Assembly: GCA_039000515.1 (NCBI GenBank)
Contig: JBCFYV010001001.1
Location: 7,183,033 to 7,247,032 of the forward strand
Length of the DNA: 64,000 bases
Direction: 5' to 3'
From: Timema cristinae
Taxonomy: Eukaryota; Arthropoda; Insecta; Phasmatodea; Timematidae
Positions 12,440-21,919 of this stretch are shown here, piece after piece; within the stretch, counting starts at the first letter, position 1; each line of letters begins with the position of its first letter. A program made the position numbers and the translations under genes. Below the pieces are notes generated by a model. The model was not told the DNA's origin. It worked only from the letters and a program-made list of their open reading frames with translations, and did not search any database.

Positions 12440-12672
12440 ATTGTTCGGGCTGTACGCATATATACTGATCATATTAATGTGTTTGGGATGAGATAAGGTT
12501 GAATTTAGATTAAGTGTATCTGCATTTATGAGGGGAGAGTGAGTGAAAAACATTTTATTAAATGAAACCTCAGTACACCTAACTAGAATTTGAGCCCCGA
12601 TATCCCTGCAATCAACAATTCCAGTTTATTGCAAGAGAATGACGTCTTAGACCATTTGACCACCGAGAACCA
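12440..12672 (-). mobile_element. SINE-B copy, minus strand
   Basis: Tail region TTCGGGCTGTACGCATAT, body GGGGAGAGTGAGTGAAAAAC, B-box region TAGAATTTGAGCCCC and head GACCATTTGACCACCGAG, in minus-strand SINE-B order. Confidence 0.7.
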
Positions 12673-12733
12673 ATTAGTTTCAAACTAGATTATCAAACTA
12701 AATGTGAATTTTTACCGATGAACTAACCTCTCG

Positions 12734-13018
12734 GTGACCTGGTGGTCTAGGGGTAAGGTGTCAGACTTCTGTGCTGGCGGCCGGGGTTCAATCCTCGGTC
12801 CCGGCAAAGATTTATCTGATTACCAAACCCTTCCTTCACCTCTGACAAGACATCTTGTGAATGTGGGGAATGCCAGGCCTCCACCGTGGTTCGGATTCCA
12901 CGTTAAACTGTAGGTCCTTCATTTCATCTCACAATCACCCTACCATTACACATTAGCGTAAGTGCGTATAACCGAACGGGTAGTAAGACGCGGTGCTAAT
13001 AATAATAATAATAATAAT
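12734..13018 (+). mobile_element. SINE-C, full length, with target duplication
   Basis: Complete tRNA-like head (GGTGGTCTAGGGGTAAGG; B box GGGGTTCAATCC), conserved body, GTAGTAAGACGCGGTGC tail and (ATA)n. The 13-base direct repeat AACTAACCTCTCG flanks it (12721-12733 and 13019-13031). This is the reference copy for the family in this window. Confidence 0.95.
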
Positions 13019-13196
13019 AACTAACCTCTCGCTCCATTTGTGAACGACGCCATTTAACCCACTCGGACAAATGCCTCACGTCCGGGTGCGTGTTTCCGGT
13101 CCGTGAGGAACAATGACTCTTGACATGTTAATTGAATCCGACCTCCGGCTCATCGGTAAAAATTGTCGGTTTGATCCACCGGAGGAGAAGAGCTCC

Positions 13197-14855
13197 CATT
13201 GGGCGCAGTTGACAGAGCACAGAGGTTTCTTGGAGCAACAGAAGGGCTTCCATAGGGCGCAGTTAATAGAGCACAGAGGCTTCTTAGAGCAACAGAAGGG
13301 CTTCCATAGGGTGCAGTTAATATAGCACAGAGGCTTTATTGGAGCAACAGAAGGGCCTCCATAGGGCGCAGTTAATAGAGCACAGAGGCTTTATTGGAGC
13401 AACAGAAGGGCTTTCATAGGGTGCAGTTAATATAGCACAGAGGTTTTATTGGAGCAACAGAAGGGCTTCCAAAGGGTGCAGTTAATATAGCACAGAGGTT
13501 TTATTGGAGCAACAGAAGGGCTTTCATAGGGCGCAGTTAATAGAGCACAGAGGCTTTATTGGAGCAACAGAAGGGCTTTCATAGGGTGCAGTTAATATAG
13601 CACAGAGGTTTTATTGGAGCAACAGAAGGGCTTCCAAAGGGTGCAGTTAATATAGCACAGAGGTTTTATTGGAGCAACAGAAGGGCTTTCATAGGGTGCA
13701 GTTAATATAGCACAGAGGCTTTATTGGAGCAAAATAAGGGCTTCCATAGGACGCAGTGGACAGAGGCTTCTTGGAGCAACAGAAGGGCTTTCATAGGGTG
13801 CAGTTAATATAGCACAGAGGCTTTATTGGAGCAAAATAAGGGCTTCCATAGGACGCAGTGGACAGAGGCTTCTTGGAGCAACAGAAGGGCTTTCATAGGG
13901 TGCAGTTAATATAGCACAGAGGCTTTATTGGAGCAACATAAGAGCTTCCATAGGGCGCAGTTAATATAGCACAGAGGCTTTATTGGAGCAAAATAAGGGC
14001 TTCCATAGGACGCAGTTGACAGAGGCTTATTGGAGCAACAGAAGGGCTTTCATAGGGTGCAGTTAATATAGCACAGAGGCTTTATTGGAGAAACAGAAGG
14101 GCTTTCATAGGGTGCAGTTAATATAGCACAGAGGCTTTATTGGAGCAACAGAAGAGCTTCCATAGGGCGCAGTTGACAGATCACAGAGGCTTCTTGGAGC
14201 AACAGAAGGGCTTTCATAGGGTGCAGTTAATATAGCACAGAGGCTTTATTGGAGCAAAATAAGGGCTTCCATAGGGCGCAGTTGACAGATCACAGAGGCT
14301 TCTTGGAGCAACAGAAGGGCTTTCATAGGGTGCAGTTAATATAGCACAGAGGCTTTATTGGAGCAACAGAAGGGCTTCCATAGGGTGCAGTTAATATAGC
14401 ACAGAGGCTTTATTGGAGCAACAGAAGGGCTTCCATAGGGTGCAGTTAATAGAGCACAGAGGCTTTATTGGAGCAACAGAAGGGCTTCCATAGGGTGCAG
14501 TTAATAGAGCACAGAGGCTTTATTGGAACCACAGAAGGGCTTCCATAGGGTGCAGTTAATACAGCACAGGGGCTTTATTGGAGCCACAGAAGGGCTTTCA
14601 AAGGGTGCAGTTAATATAGCACAAAGGCTTTATTGGAGCAAAAGAAGGGCTTCCATAGGACGCAGTTAATAGAGCACAGAGGCTTTATTGGAACCACAGA
14701 AGGGCTTCCATAGGGTGCAGTTAATACAGCACAGGGGCTTTATTGGAGCCACAGAAGGGCTTTCAAAGGGTGCAGTTAATATAGCACAAAGGCTTTATTG
14801 GAGCAACAGAAGGGCTTCCATAGGACGCAGTTGACAGAGGCTTATTGGAGCAACA
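13197..14855. repeat. Minisatellite, 54-55 bp unit, about 30 copies
   Basis: Tandem units carrying GCAGTTAATATAGCACAGAG, then GCTTTATTGGAGCAACAGAA and GGGCTTYCATAGGGT. Units of 54 and 55 bp alternate with a few shortened ones (GGACGCAGTGGACAGAGG), so the array has no stable reading frame even though its first three units are open. It ends at a LINE fragment. Confidence 0.95.
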
Positions 14856-15000
14856 GACAAGATGGATGGACCAAGCGTAGAAGGACATGGAAGCTAAAGG
14901 AGTGGACTCTCGTGGCTGAGAGAGAAGTTTGGAAAGATCGACAGGAATGGAAGAGGATTCGCCAGACGACCCGCAGAGGCGGAAACGTCGAATGGTGATT
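14856..15000 (+). pseudogene. LINE reverse-transcriptase C-terminal fragment
   Basis: Read across stops, this gives RWMDQ, then KDRQEWKRIRQTTR near the end, the tail region of LINE-type reverse-transcriptase proteins (usual pattern RW-D, then DR-W). It directly abuts the 55-bp array and is broken by stops. Confidence 0.55.
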
Positions 15001-15009
15001 ATATATATA

Positions 15010-15165
15010 TACATAAACTCAGATAGTTTAGGAAAGAGGAAGGTAGAATTGAGAGGAGTTAACACTCGAGTCACGTGGAGGGAGAGTAGTAGACAAGTCA
15101 GGCACAACCGACCTTGACTTGGTACACCCGACCGAGATTTGAACCCTCTCATCGGAAATCTACTC
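15010..15165 (-). mobile_element. SINE-B fragment, minus strand
   Basis: GAAAGAGGAAGGTAGAATTG, GTGGAGGGAGAGTAG and ACCCGACCGAGATTTGAACC in minus-strand SINE-B order; the tail is missing. Confidence 0.6.
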
Positions 15166-15369
15166 TAGTTTCTGGAGGGATGGCCATTTTACAACCGACT
15201 AATCAGGATATTAGATACATCGTCCTTTTATTGACAATGGATGGATTGATATCAGTTTAATGGTGTTTTTTTTTCAATGTGGTTGAATTTATTTTTTAAA
15301 TACGGTAAAACTATTTCTATGGTTTTGATTTAATTGTTTTCTTAAAGTAGAGTACATACATCCGCACCA

Positions 15370-16235
15370 CAATGCGATGTCTGGTTCAAACTGTATTACC
15401 TACCTAAGTTAGCTGATTACCGTGAGGTGAGACAGGCTCTTAAGACGTTTGGTTCGAGTTGTATTACCTACCTAAGTTAAGTGTTATCTCTGGGGTAAGA
15501 TGAGCTCTTAATACGTCTGGTTCGAGCTGTATTACCTACCTAAGTTAGGTGTTATCCCTGGGGTAAGATAAGCTCTTAATACGTCTGGTTCGAGCTGTAT
15601 TACCTACCTAAGTTAGGTGTTATCCCTGGGGTAAGATGAGCTCTTAATACGTCTGGTTTGAGTTGTATTACCTACCTAATTTAGGTGTTATCCCTGGGGT
15701 AAGACAGACTCTTAAGACGTCTGGTTCGAGCTGTATTACCTACCTAAGTTAGGTGTTATCCCTGGGGTAAGATGAGCTCTTAATACGTCTGGTTCGAGCT
15801 GTATTACCTACCTAAGTTAGGTGTTATCCCTGGGGTAAGATGAGCTCTTAATACGTCTGGTTCGAGCTGTATTACCTACCTAAGTTAGGTGTTATCCCTG
15901 GGGTAAGATGAGCTCTTAATACGTCTGGTTCGAGCTGTATTACCTACCTAAGTTAGGTGTTATCCCTGGGGTAAGATGAGCTCTGGTTCGAGCTGTGTTA
16001 CCTACCTAAGTTAGGTGTTATCCCTGGGGTAAGATGAGCTCTTAATACGTCTGGTTCGAGCTGTGTTACCTACCTAAGTTAGGTGTTATCCCTGGGGTAA
16101 GATGAGCTCTTAATACGTCTGGTTCGAGCTGTGTTACCTACCTAAGTTAGGTGTTATACCTGGGGTAAGATGAGCTCTTAATACGTCTGGTTCGAGCTGT
16201 GTTACCTACCTAAGTTAGGTGTTATCCGTGGAGTG
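15370..16235. repeat. Minisatellite, 68-bp unit, 13 copies
   Basis: Thirteen units of TTCGAGCTGTATTACCTACC, TAAGTTAGGTGTTATCCCTG and GGGTAAGATGAGCTC with TTAATACGTCTGG. Spacing is 68 bp in the middle of the array and one unit is shortened near 15980. Each unit contains the near-palindrome ACCTAAGTTAGGT. Inner copies are almost identical, the left edge is more diverged. Confidence 0.95.
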
Positions 16236-16429
16236 AGAAGGGTTCCTTAAACCATTCAACCACCGAAGCGGATAGGAAATCCATTAGGACTCTTTCTTTG
16301 TCATTTTGTCTGTTCCGCTCTGCTATTTTTCCCCTTCACAGCCGCAAATAAAACGTGTATGAGTAATTCCTGCTACTAATCGGCTGTCTTTATTTTCTCA
16401 GACCCCTCGACCACTCGGGTAGAGATAGC

Positions 16430-17065
16430 ATTGTAATCCTCACAAAACTCAAACTCGAGATTTTAATGGATGAATGTTTCATGATGGCGATGTTGTCTGT
16501 TACAGGGACTAGAGCCGAAACCGCTTTACCGATCGGAATAAAACGGTATCTGTATTTTTTTAAGGTTACTCAGAGGAGTTTTTTAAATTAGATATCCAAC
16601 CCTAAGAGTAAGGGTAGTTTACTTAGGGCTAAAATAAAATCGATTCTATCAAAATTAGTTCTAACGATGTTGATTAAATTTCTTACATAGGAACTGTTTA
16701 ACGTTAAAGACAAACAGTTGCTCTAATTTTCCCAGGAAAATGACTTTGAGATTACTTAATGGAAGTTTTTTTTTAAAAGCATCTATTTGAAATATGTTTT
16801 TACAAAGCTAACAGTTTCTAAAATATTGGCAAAATTGTTTTAAGTTAAGGTCCGAGAATTGATTTTCATGCTCTTTGTTGAAGAGAAATGTTACTTTTTT
16901 CTCAATATATTTCTGTAAAGGTGTATGATTTCATTTATGCTCTTTGGTGAAATGTTTCTACAACAATGTATATTATTTCTTTTCACATATTATGTTAGTT
17001 TTAAGTAAATATCTCCATTTTTAGATCAAGCAGCGAGAAATTCCGTTCGGTGCACCGTACAGTAG
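16430..17065 (+). repeat. Interspersed repeat G, copy 1
   Basis: Shares ordered segments with 42735-43447 and 19425-20600: AGCCGAAACCGYTTTACCGA, TTAGATATCCAACCCTAA, GTTTAACGTTAAAGACAAAC and AAAATGACTTTGAG, ending near CAATGTATATTATTTC. No open frame; the class is unknown. Confidence 0.65.
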
Positions 17066-17157
17066 ATTTTTTCAGGTTAGACCCACGTGTGGTAGGTACA
17101 AGGAAACTGAAAGAAAGGGAACTCCTCGATGATTAAAAGACAACCGGCTGACCTAGA

Positions 17158-17161
<4 letters not shown>

Positions 17162-17192
<31 letters not shown>
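17162..17192. repeat. (AG)n microsatellite
   Basis: About 15 uninterrupted AG dinucleotides. Confidence 0.95.
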
Positions 17193-17194
<2 letters not shown>

Positions 17195-17199
17195 CAGAA

Positions 17200-17700
17200 C
17201 AACAAGTGAATCATTACCGGGGACCTCTCACAAGAACGTGCGTGTATCAATAACGGTCAGAGACGGAAGAAGTGTTGTTTTTTTCCAGTCGATGTCCAGA
17301 TTAGGGCACACGGGGCCGGTCTCTTGGGACTGTCTGCGGGACTTGTTTATTGCGCCATACTAGGCATGGCGCGGCGCGGTCTCAGGAGTTCTGCTAAGGT
17401 GAGGGAGGGAGGGGGGTAACAAGGTGAAGGAACGAGCCTCACAGGTGCCACTTAGCCAACACCAACGTATAAACATCGCTCTTGCCACTGAACTCAGGAC
17501 CTTACCCAAGGTGGTGGGGAGGTGTTTTACTTGCGGTGGATTTTGGGTGAAGTCCTTTCAAGGGAAGACCATTCAACAAGCAAGCCTCTCTGAGAACGAC
17601 TGAGACCTTGTGAGGCTATGATGTTTTGGTAGTGATTGTAACATTGGTTGCAAGAGTGGGGGGTGGGGTGTAAGTGTCTGTAACCATCCAACACGGGTAA
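17200..17700 (+). other. CpG-richer unique segment, possible promoter/first exon
   Basis: The only sizeable GC- and CpG-rich stretch between SRF and EXT2 with no match to the repeats here. It contains an ATG at 17366 that opens 11 codons ending at AAG|GTGAGG (donor-like at 17399). A partner exon was not found, so a gene cannot be claimed. Confidence 0.25.
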
Positions 17701-17929
17701 CCTTGCTAGAGCTTATGTTACATGTTTGTAAATACCTTCAGAAGGAATTACAGCTTCTCTTCCCTTCATTTACCAAGATTTACAATGTTCTATTTTTAAC
17801 CCATCACTCTAATTTTTGCACCTTGATCTGATTCTTATCTCGGGGAGATGGGACCCCAGTTCGAAAAAAAAAAAAATCATATTTTAGAATAACTTACATA
17901 ATATGAAGCTTGTTGAAAAAAATGTATTG

Positions 17930-18119
17930 TTTTGGAAAATAGATTTATAAAATCATTGTCCTAGGGATGAGGAAGGCTATACCTATAGGAAGTGTACCCG
18001 AATTTGCTTGTAAAGAGAGTGGAAAACGATGTTTAAAAAACCATACTCAGTATACACAATCGAGATTAGAACCTCGATTCTCCCCGTCATCGATGGTCTA
18101 GTCTATTGTGATCGCAGCA
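17930..18119 (-). mobile_element. SINE-B, split by a hAT-like element
   Basis: Minus-strand SINE-B (GATGAGGAAGGCTATACC, ATCGAGATTAGAACCTCG, CCCCGTCATCGATGGTC). It breaks off at GATCGCAGCAC, and the missing head reappears at 19024-19056 as CCTTAGACCATACGGCCACC. Confidence 0.75.
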
Positions 18120-18440
18120 CCAGTGTGGTCCAACCAGATGTCCGCGGGCCACATGCAGCCCGCGCTCGCTGAAAATGTGGCCCTCATAGTATCCTAAAGG
18201 AAAATTAAAGAAAGCCTCTCTCTGGCGAGATGTAACAAGAATTCAAATAAAAATAAATATTTATCTAGAAAGGTCATGATTGCATTTTATGTATTTATTT
18301 GATTTAGCAAACACATTTATAAATACATATCTATAATGCTAGGTTGTTTTGTTAAAGTGTGTGTGCGTGCATATTTCATTATGCATTTTGGGGGGATTAA
18401 TCCTAAACTTATTTTATTATATATAAAATTTGATATACTC

Positions 18441-18946
18441 CAAAGCCGTAGTCAGGGAGTTTTGAGGGTTCAAACCCATCCGAAATTTCATGGACAAAAT
18501 ATATATGGATTGATTTATGGTTCAAACAATATCAAAATTAAGCTACAAGTACAAATTAGGGGGTTATGCTGCCATAAAAAACATTTCAGAGCTTTTAGAG
18601 GTGTTTAATATTTATAATTTTTTCTAGCCTCCAACAGTTAGGGGTTTTTGTTATCATATAAACACTTCAGATAGCTTCTAGAGGTGTTTAATATTTAGAA
18701 CTTTTCCTAGCCTCCAACAGTTAGGGAGTTTTGTTTGCCATAAAAAAAAACACTTCAAATAGCTTCTAAAGGTGTTTAGTATTTAGAATTTTCCCTAGCC
18801 TCCAGCAGTTAGGGGGTTATGTTGCCATAAAAAAACACTTCAGATAGCTTCTAGAGGGGTTTAATATTCATAATTTTTTCTAGCCTCCGGAAATTGGGGT
18901 ATGTGCCCACCAAACCCCCTTGAATTTATTGGCTGGCTACGGCCTT
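18441..18946 (+). mobile_element. MITE with GGCCGTAGCC termini, copy 2
   Basis: Ends CAAAGCCGTAGTCAGG and GGCTGGCTACGGCCTTG match those of the 3165-3509 copy. It sits inside the hAT-like element and contains a four-unit internal tandem repeat. Confidence 0.8.
18556..18890 (+). repeat. Internal tandem repeat, four units of about 84 bp
   Basis: Each unit reads TTAGGGGGTTATGTTGCCAT, then AACACTTCAGATAGCTTC, then TCTAGCCTCCAACAG. Expanded within the MITE; the copy at 3165-3509 has the same segment only about once. Confidence 0.85.
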
Positions 18947-19174
18947 GATTTCTGAAATTACTAAATATATCTTTGGCCCACAGTGCAAACTGATAGATTT
19001 AGCCCTTATAATGAAAAACGTTGGACCACCTTGCCTTAGACCATACGGCCACCGAAGCAGTTTAACGGCCTCCAATCCTCCCACCAAAGTGACAGTGCCA
19101 AACCTAACGGCTGTATTTATATTCTAGTTTCGGGAGTCAAAAAATATCCCTGTGTACGGTTAGCAAGCAAACCT

Positions 19175-19412
19175 GCTTCAGTGGCCGCATGGTCTAGGGG
19201 CTCACTATAACAATAGACTAGACTGCCAATGACAGGGAGATCGGGTTTCGAATACCGGTCGGGTGTATTGAGAGTGTTTTTTCCTAAATGTTTCCACTCT
19301 CCCTCGACGCAAATTCGTGTACTCTTCCTCTAAATTAAACCTCATCTAACTTACTAGCGTAATTAGTGCATGTGCGTACAACCTGAACATGTAGTAAGAC
19401 GCGGTGGGGAAA
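19175..19412 (+). mobile_element. SINE-B copy
   Basis: Head TTCAGTGGCCGCATGGTC, GACAGGGAGATCGGGTTTCG, body TTTTTTCCTAAATG with CTCCCTCGACGCAAATTCG, and tail GTAGTAAGACGCGGTG. Nearly full length. Confidence 0.85.
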
Positions 19413-19424
19413 AAAATAATCAAA

Positions 19425-20600
19425 CTTAAGATTTTGATAAATGTTGAGGGTTTATGACACCACAAAACCGAAAAGAGGTTTTCATGATGTTGTTTGTCTA
19501 TATCTAGGCCTAAAGCCGAAACCATTTTACAGGTCTGGCCAAAACCTTGTATTGATGGTTTTCATTAGGGTTCCCTTGAAGATATTTAGGTATTAGCAGA
19601 GTTATTTTTCTGATATTTACTGAAGAAACTCATACAGGAACATTAAAATGTCCTGAGGATGGCGCCGTTGATGTGCTGAAACATGTAGAATGTTTTTCAA
19701 GGCTGTCTCTACGCAGATTACAAAGGAGCAAGGGAATTATCCAGATAAGAAATAGAATTCAATTATCAATTTATATAATTCAACATTTCTTCACCAACAA
19801 ATTTAATATAATCAAATGTTAAAAAAAAATCAATTTGTTTGAATATTTCTTTCTAATTTTATACAGCCAAGCATTAGACCTCTAGTCAATTGTTAATTTT
19901 CTAGCTAAATAGTTTAATTTATGTTATTTAAAGTGTGGTGCCTTTTCGTGTGTATTTTTACTGGTTAGTCATGTATGTGACCTTGACTCACATTTTGAAT
20001 GTTTCATATTTATAACTTTCTGATATCTTATAACTTATGTGTAATTTTTAAATTATTAATTTATTCTAATTGTTAACTAATCTACACATACTCACTATAT
20101 CAAAAAGTCTGCAATTTCACATAATAAATTTTTTTTGGACTTTATATTCAAATATACCAATAATTTTCATATTGAATTCTATTAATATAAATTAATATCG
20201 CTTCCTTACTACAATTTCATCATGTTTTTCAAAACATATATATTTTGTTCATAAGTTTTGGGTTTCGGGGTTTGAATCTCCCCTCGACTACGACCTAGGG
20301 TATTAGATATCCAACCCAAAAATTAAGGGTGGTTTATGCAAGGGTAAAAAGAGGAAAGAATTAAATAGATTTTCCCGATTATCAGCTCTAATGATTTTGA
20401 TAAAATTTTGTATCTAGACACTGCTAAACGTTACAAACAAAATGGCGGTTTTCATTTTACCGTGAAAATGACTTTGAGGGTAAGTTACTTTAAATAAGCA
20501 AAAATTTCCAACTCTGAGCATATTTATGCAACTAACTTATCATTCAAAGTTATAATACATGGTGAAAACCAGTCTCAATGCAACAGGACAGGATTCGAGC
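19425..20600 (+). repeat. Interspersed repeat G, copy 2, interrupted
   Basis: The left part (19425-19570, AGCCGAAACCATTTTACAGG) and right part (20300-20600, TTAGATATCCAACCC, AAAATGACTTTGAGGGTAAG) are in the same order as in copies 1 and 3. About 700 bases lie between, including a fragment of the GGCCGTAGCC MITE at 20237-20297. Confidence 0.55.
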
Positions 20601-20894
20601 CCCATGCGGGAAAACAAAACATATAAACACCGACATTCTGAAGACTTTTTTTTTTTGACGTACTTGTTGTTCATTGCCCTCAAATTTTTCTCATTGAAAA
20701 GTGTTTGAAGTTGTTAAATACTTTTACGACTTATGTGAATAAATGCTATTTAAAATATCTAAGGACCTTTAAACTTAATAAACTGGAATGCAGGCTCAGT
20801 TACTGAAAATGTCTTTACTCCAAGAGATTATTTTATTTGTCACACTTGTCAACTATGTGTGTTCAAAGATAAAAAGCTTTTTTTTTGGTCACCG

Positions 20895-21093
20895 CATCTC
20901 ACTACTAGGTCAGGTTGTACGCAGCCGTACTAATTACTCTAATGTGTTAGGGATGAGAAAGGTTAAGTTAAAAGAAACCGTACCTGCATTTGTGTGGCAG
21001 GATAGTGGAAAAACATTTAGGAAAAAACATTATCAGTACAACCAACTGGGATTCGAACCCTAATCTCCCCGCTATCAGCAGTCCAGGTTATTG
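20895..21093 (-). mobile_element. SINE-B, split by a hAT-like element
   Basis: Minus-strand SINE-B (CACCGCATCTCACTACT, GGGATGAGAAAGGTTAAG, TGGGATTCGAACCCTAATC). It breaks near CCAGAGTG, and the head continues at 21691 as TGTTAGACCAGTCAAC, beyond the hAT-like element. Confidence 0.75.
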
Positions 21094-21690
21094 CCAGAGT
21101 GCAATCCACGGACCAAATGTGGCCCTCATAGTACCCTGGAGGAAAATTAAAAAGAGAAACAGTCAGTGCCAGATGTGAAATAGCGAATGAATCATATAAA
21201 AATATTTATTTTAAAAGGTCATGATTGCATTTTACTATACATTTAGTTGATTAAAAAAAATGCTTTTGTGTCTGTGCGTGTGTATATACAGTAGCCCCAT
21301 GGCTTCTTTGGTACTGACTGACAGCTCACAGCTTTGAAAAGTTACCAGACCAAATTATGTATCCATACGCCGAACCATATGATCTGCAAAAACATGTGTT
21401 TAGCAGCTGTCACTTCTGATAGTCAAAATTTAAGTATATACCTAAATGTTGACTGTCATAAGTCAGCTGTGAGCTGTTAGAAGCCAAGGGAACTACTGTG
21501 TATTTCATAATACATTTTTGAGAGATTTACAAACTCTTTTTGGCGGTAAAATTTGAAGGATTTTACCAAACAAAATAAGATTTATATAGGTTGATGGAAT
21601 TACTAAATAATATCTTTGTCCCACAGTACAAAATGATAAATCAGATTGTGCCCATTGGATGAAAAGCTTTGGGCCACCCCGTGTTAGACC
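21094..21690. mobile_element. hAT-like non-autonomous element, copy 2
   Basis: Matches 18120-19023 at both ends and inside (ATGTGGCCCTCATAGTA, AAAGGTCATGATTGCATTTT, GTCCCACAGTACAAAATGAT) without the GGCCGTAGCC MITE. Carries instead the TIR element at 21289-21498. Confidence 0.7.
21289..21498. mobile_element. 210-bp TIR element nested in the hAT-like copy
   Basis: Starts CAGTAGCCCCATGGCTTCT and ends AGAAGCCAAGGGAACTACTG, with the inner inverted pair ACAGCTCACAGCT. Absent from copy 1 of the host element. Flanks TGTATATA and TGTATTTC may be an 8-base target duplication with substitutions. Confidence 0.75.
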
Positions 21691-21919
21691 AGTCAACAAA
21701 TGAAGTGGGTAAAATGCATACTTTTTTTAGATGATAGTTATCTTTTACTCCGCAATCAGTGATGTAGGAGGACTATTAACATTATTATTGTCAGGTTGCT
21801 ATGCATAAGTATAACATAATTCAGGAAAGTTTTGTATATTCTATAAGTTTAGAAGTTACTCTATCTTTGAATTTGTACGTCATTGTGTCAATGTGAGAGT
21901 GTAAGTGTAAATGCAAGAA

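Larger units (their letters stand above)
18120..19023. mobile_element. hAT-like non-autonomous element, copy 1
   Basis: Terminal inverted repeats CAGTGTGGTCCAAC and GTTGGACCACCTTG. The interior (ATGTGGCCCTCATAGTA, AAAGGTCATGATTGCATTTT, CCCACAGTGCAAACTGAT) matches 21094-21690. Interrupted by the MITE at 18441-18946. Confidence 0.75.

Noticed and set aside
13113..13325. Open frame with repeated EHRGFLEQQKGF
   Set aside because: Lies in a 54/55-bp minisatellite; the frame collapses in later units, so it is not treated as a protein gene.
13197..16235. Regularly spaced repeats resembling a CRISPR array
   Set aside because: Units are contiguous without unique spacers, and the genome is eukaryotic.
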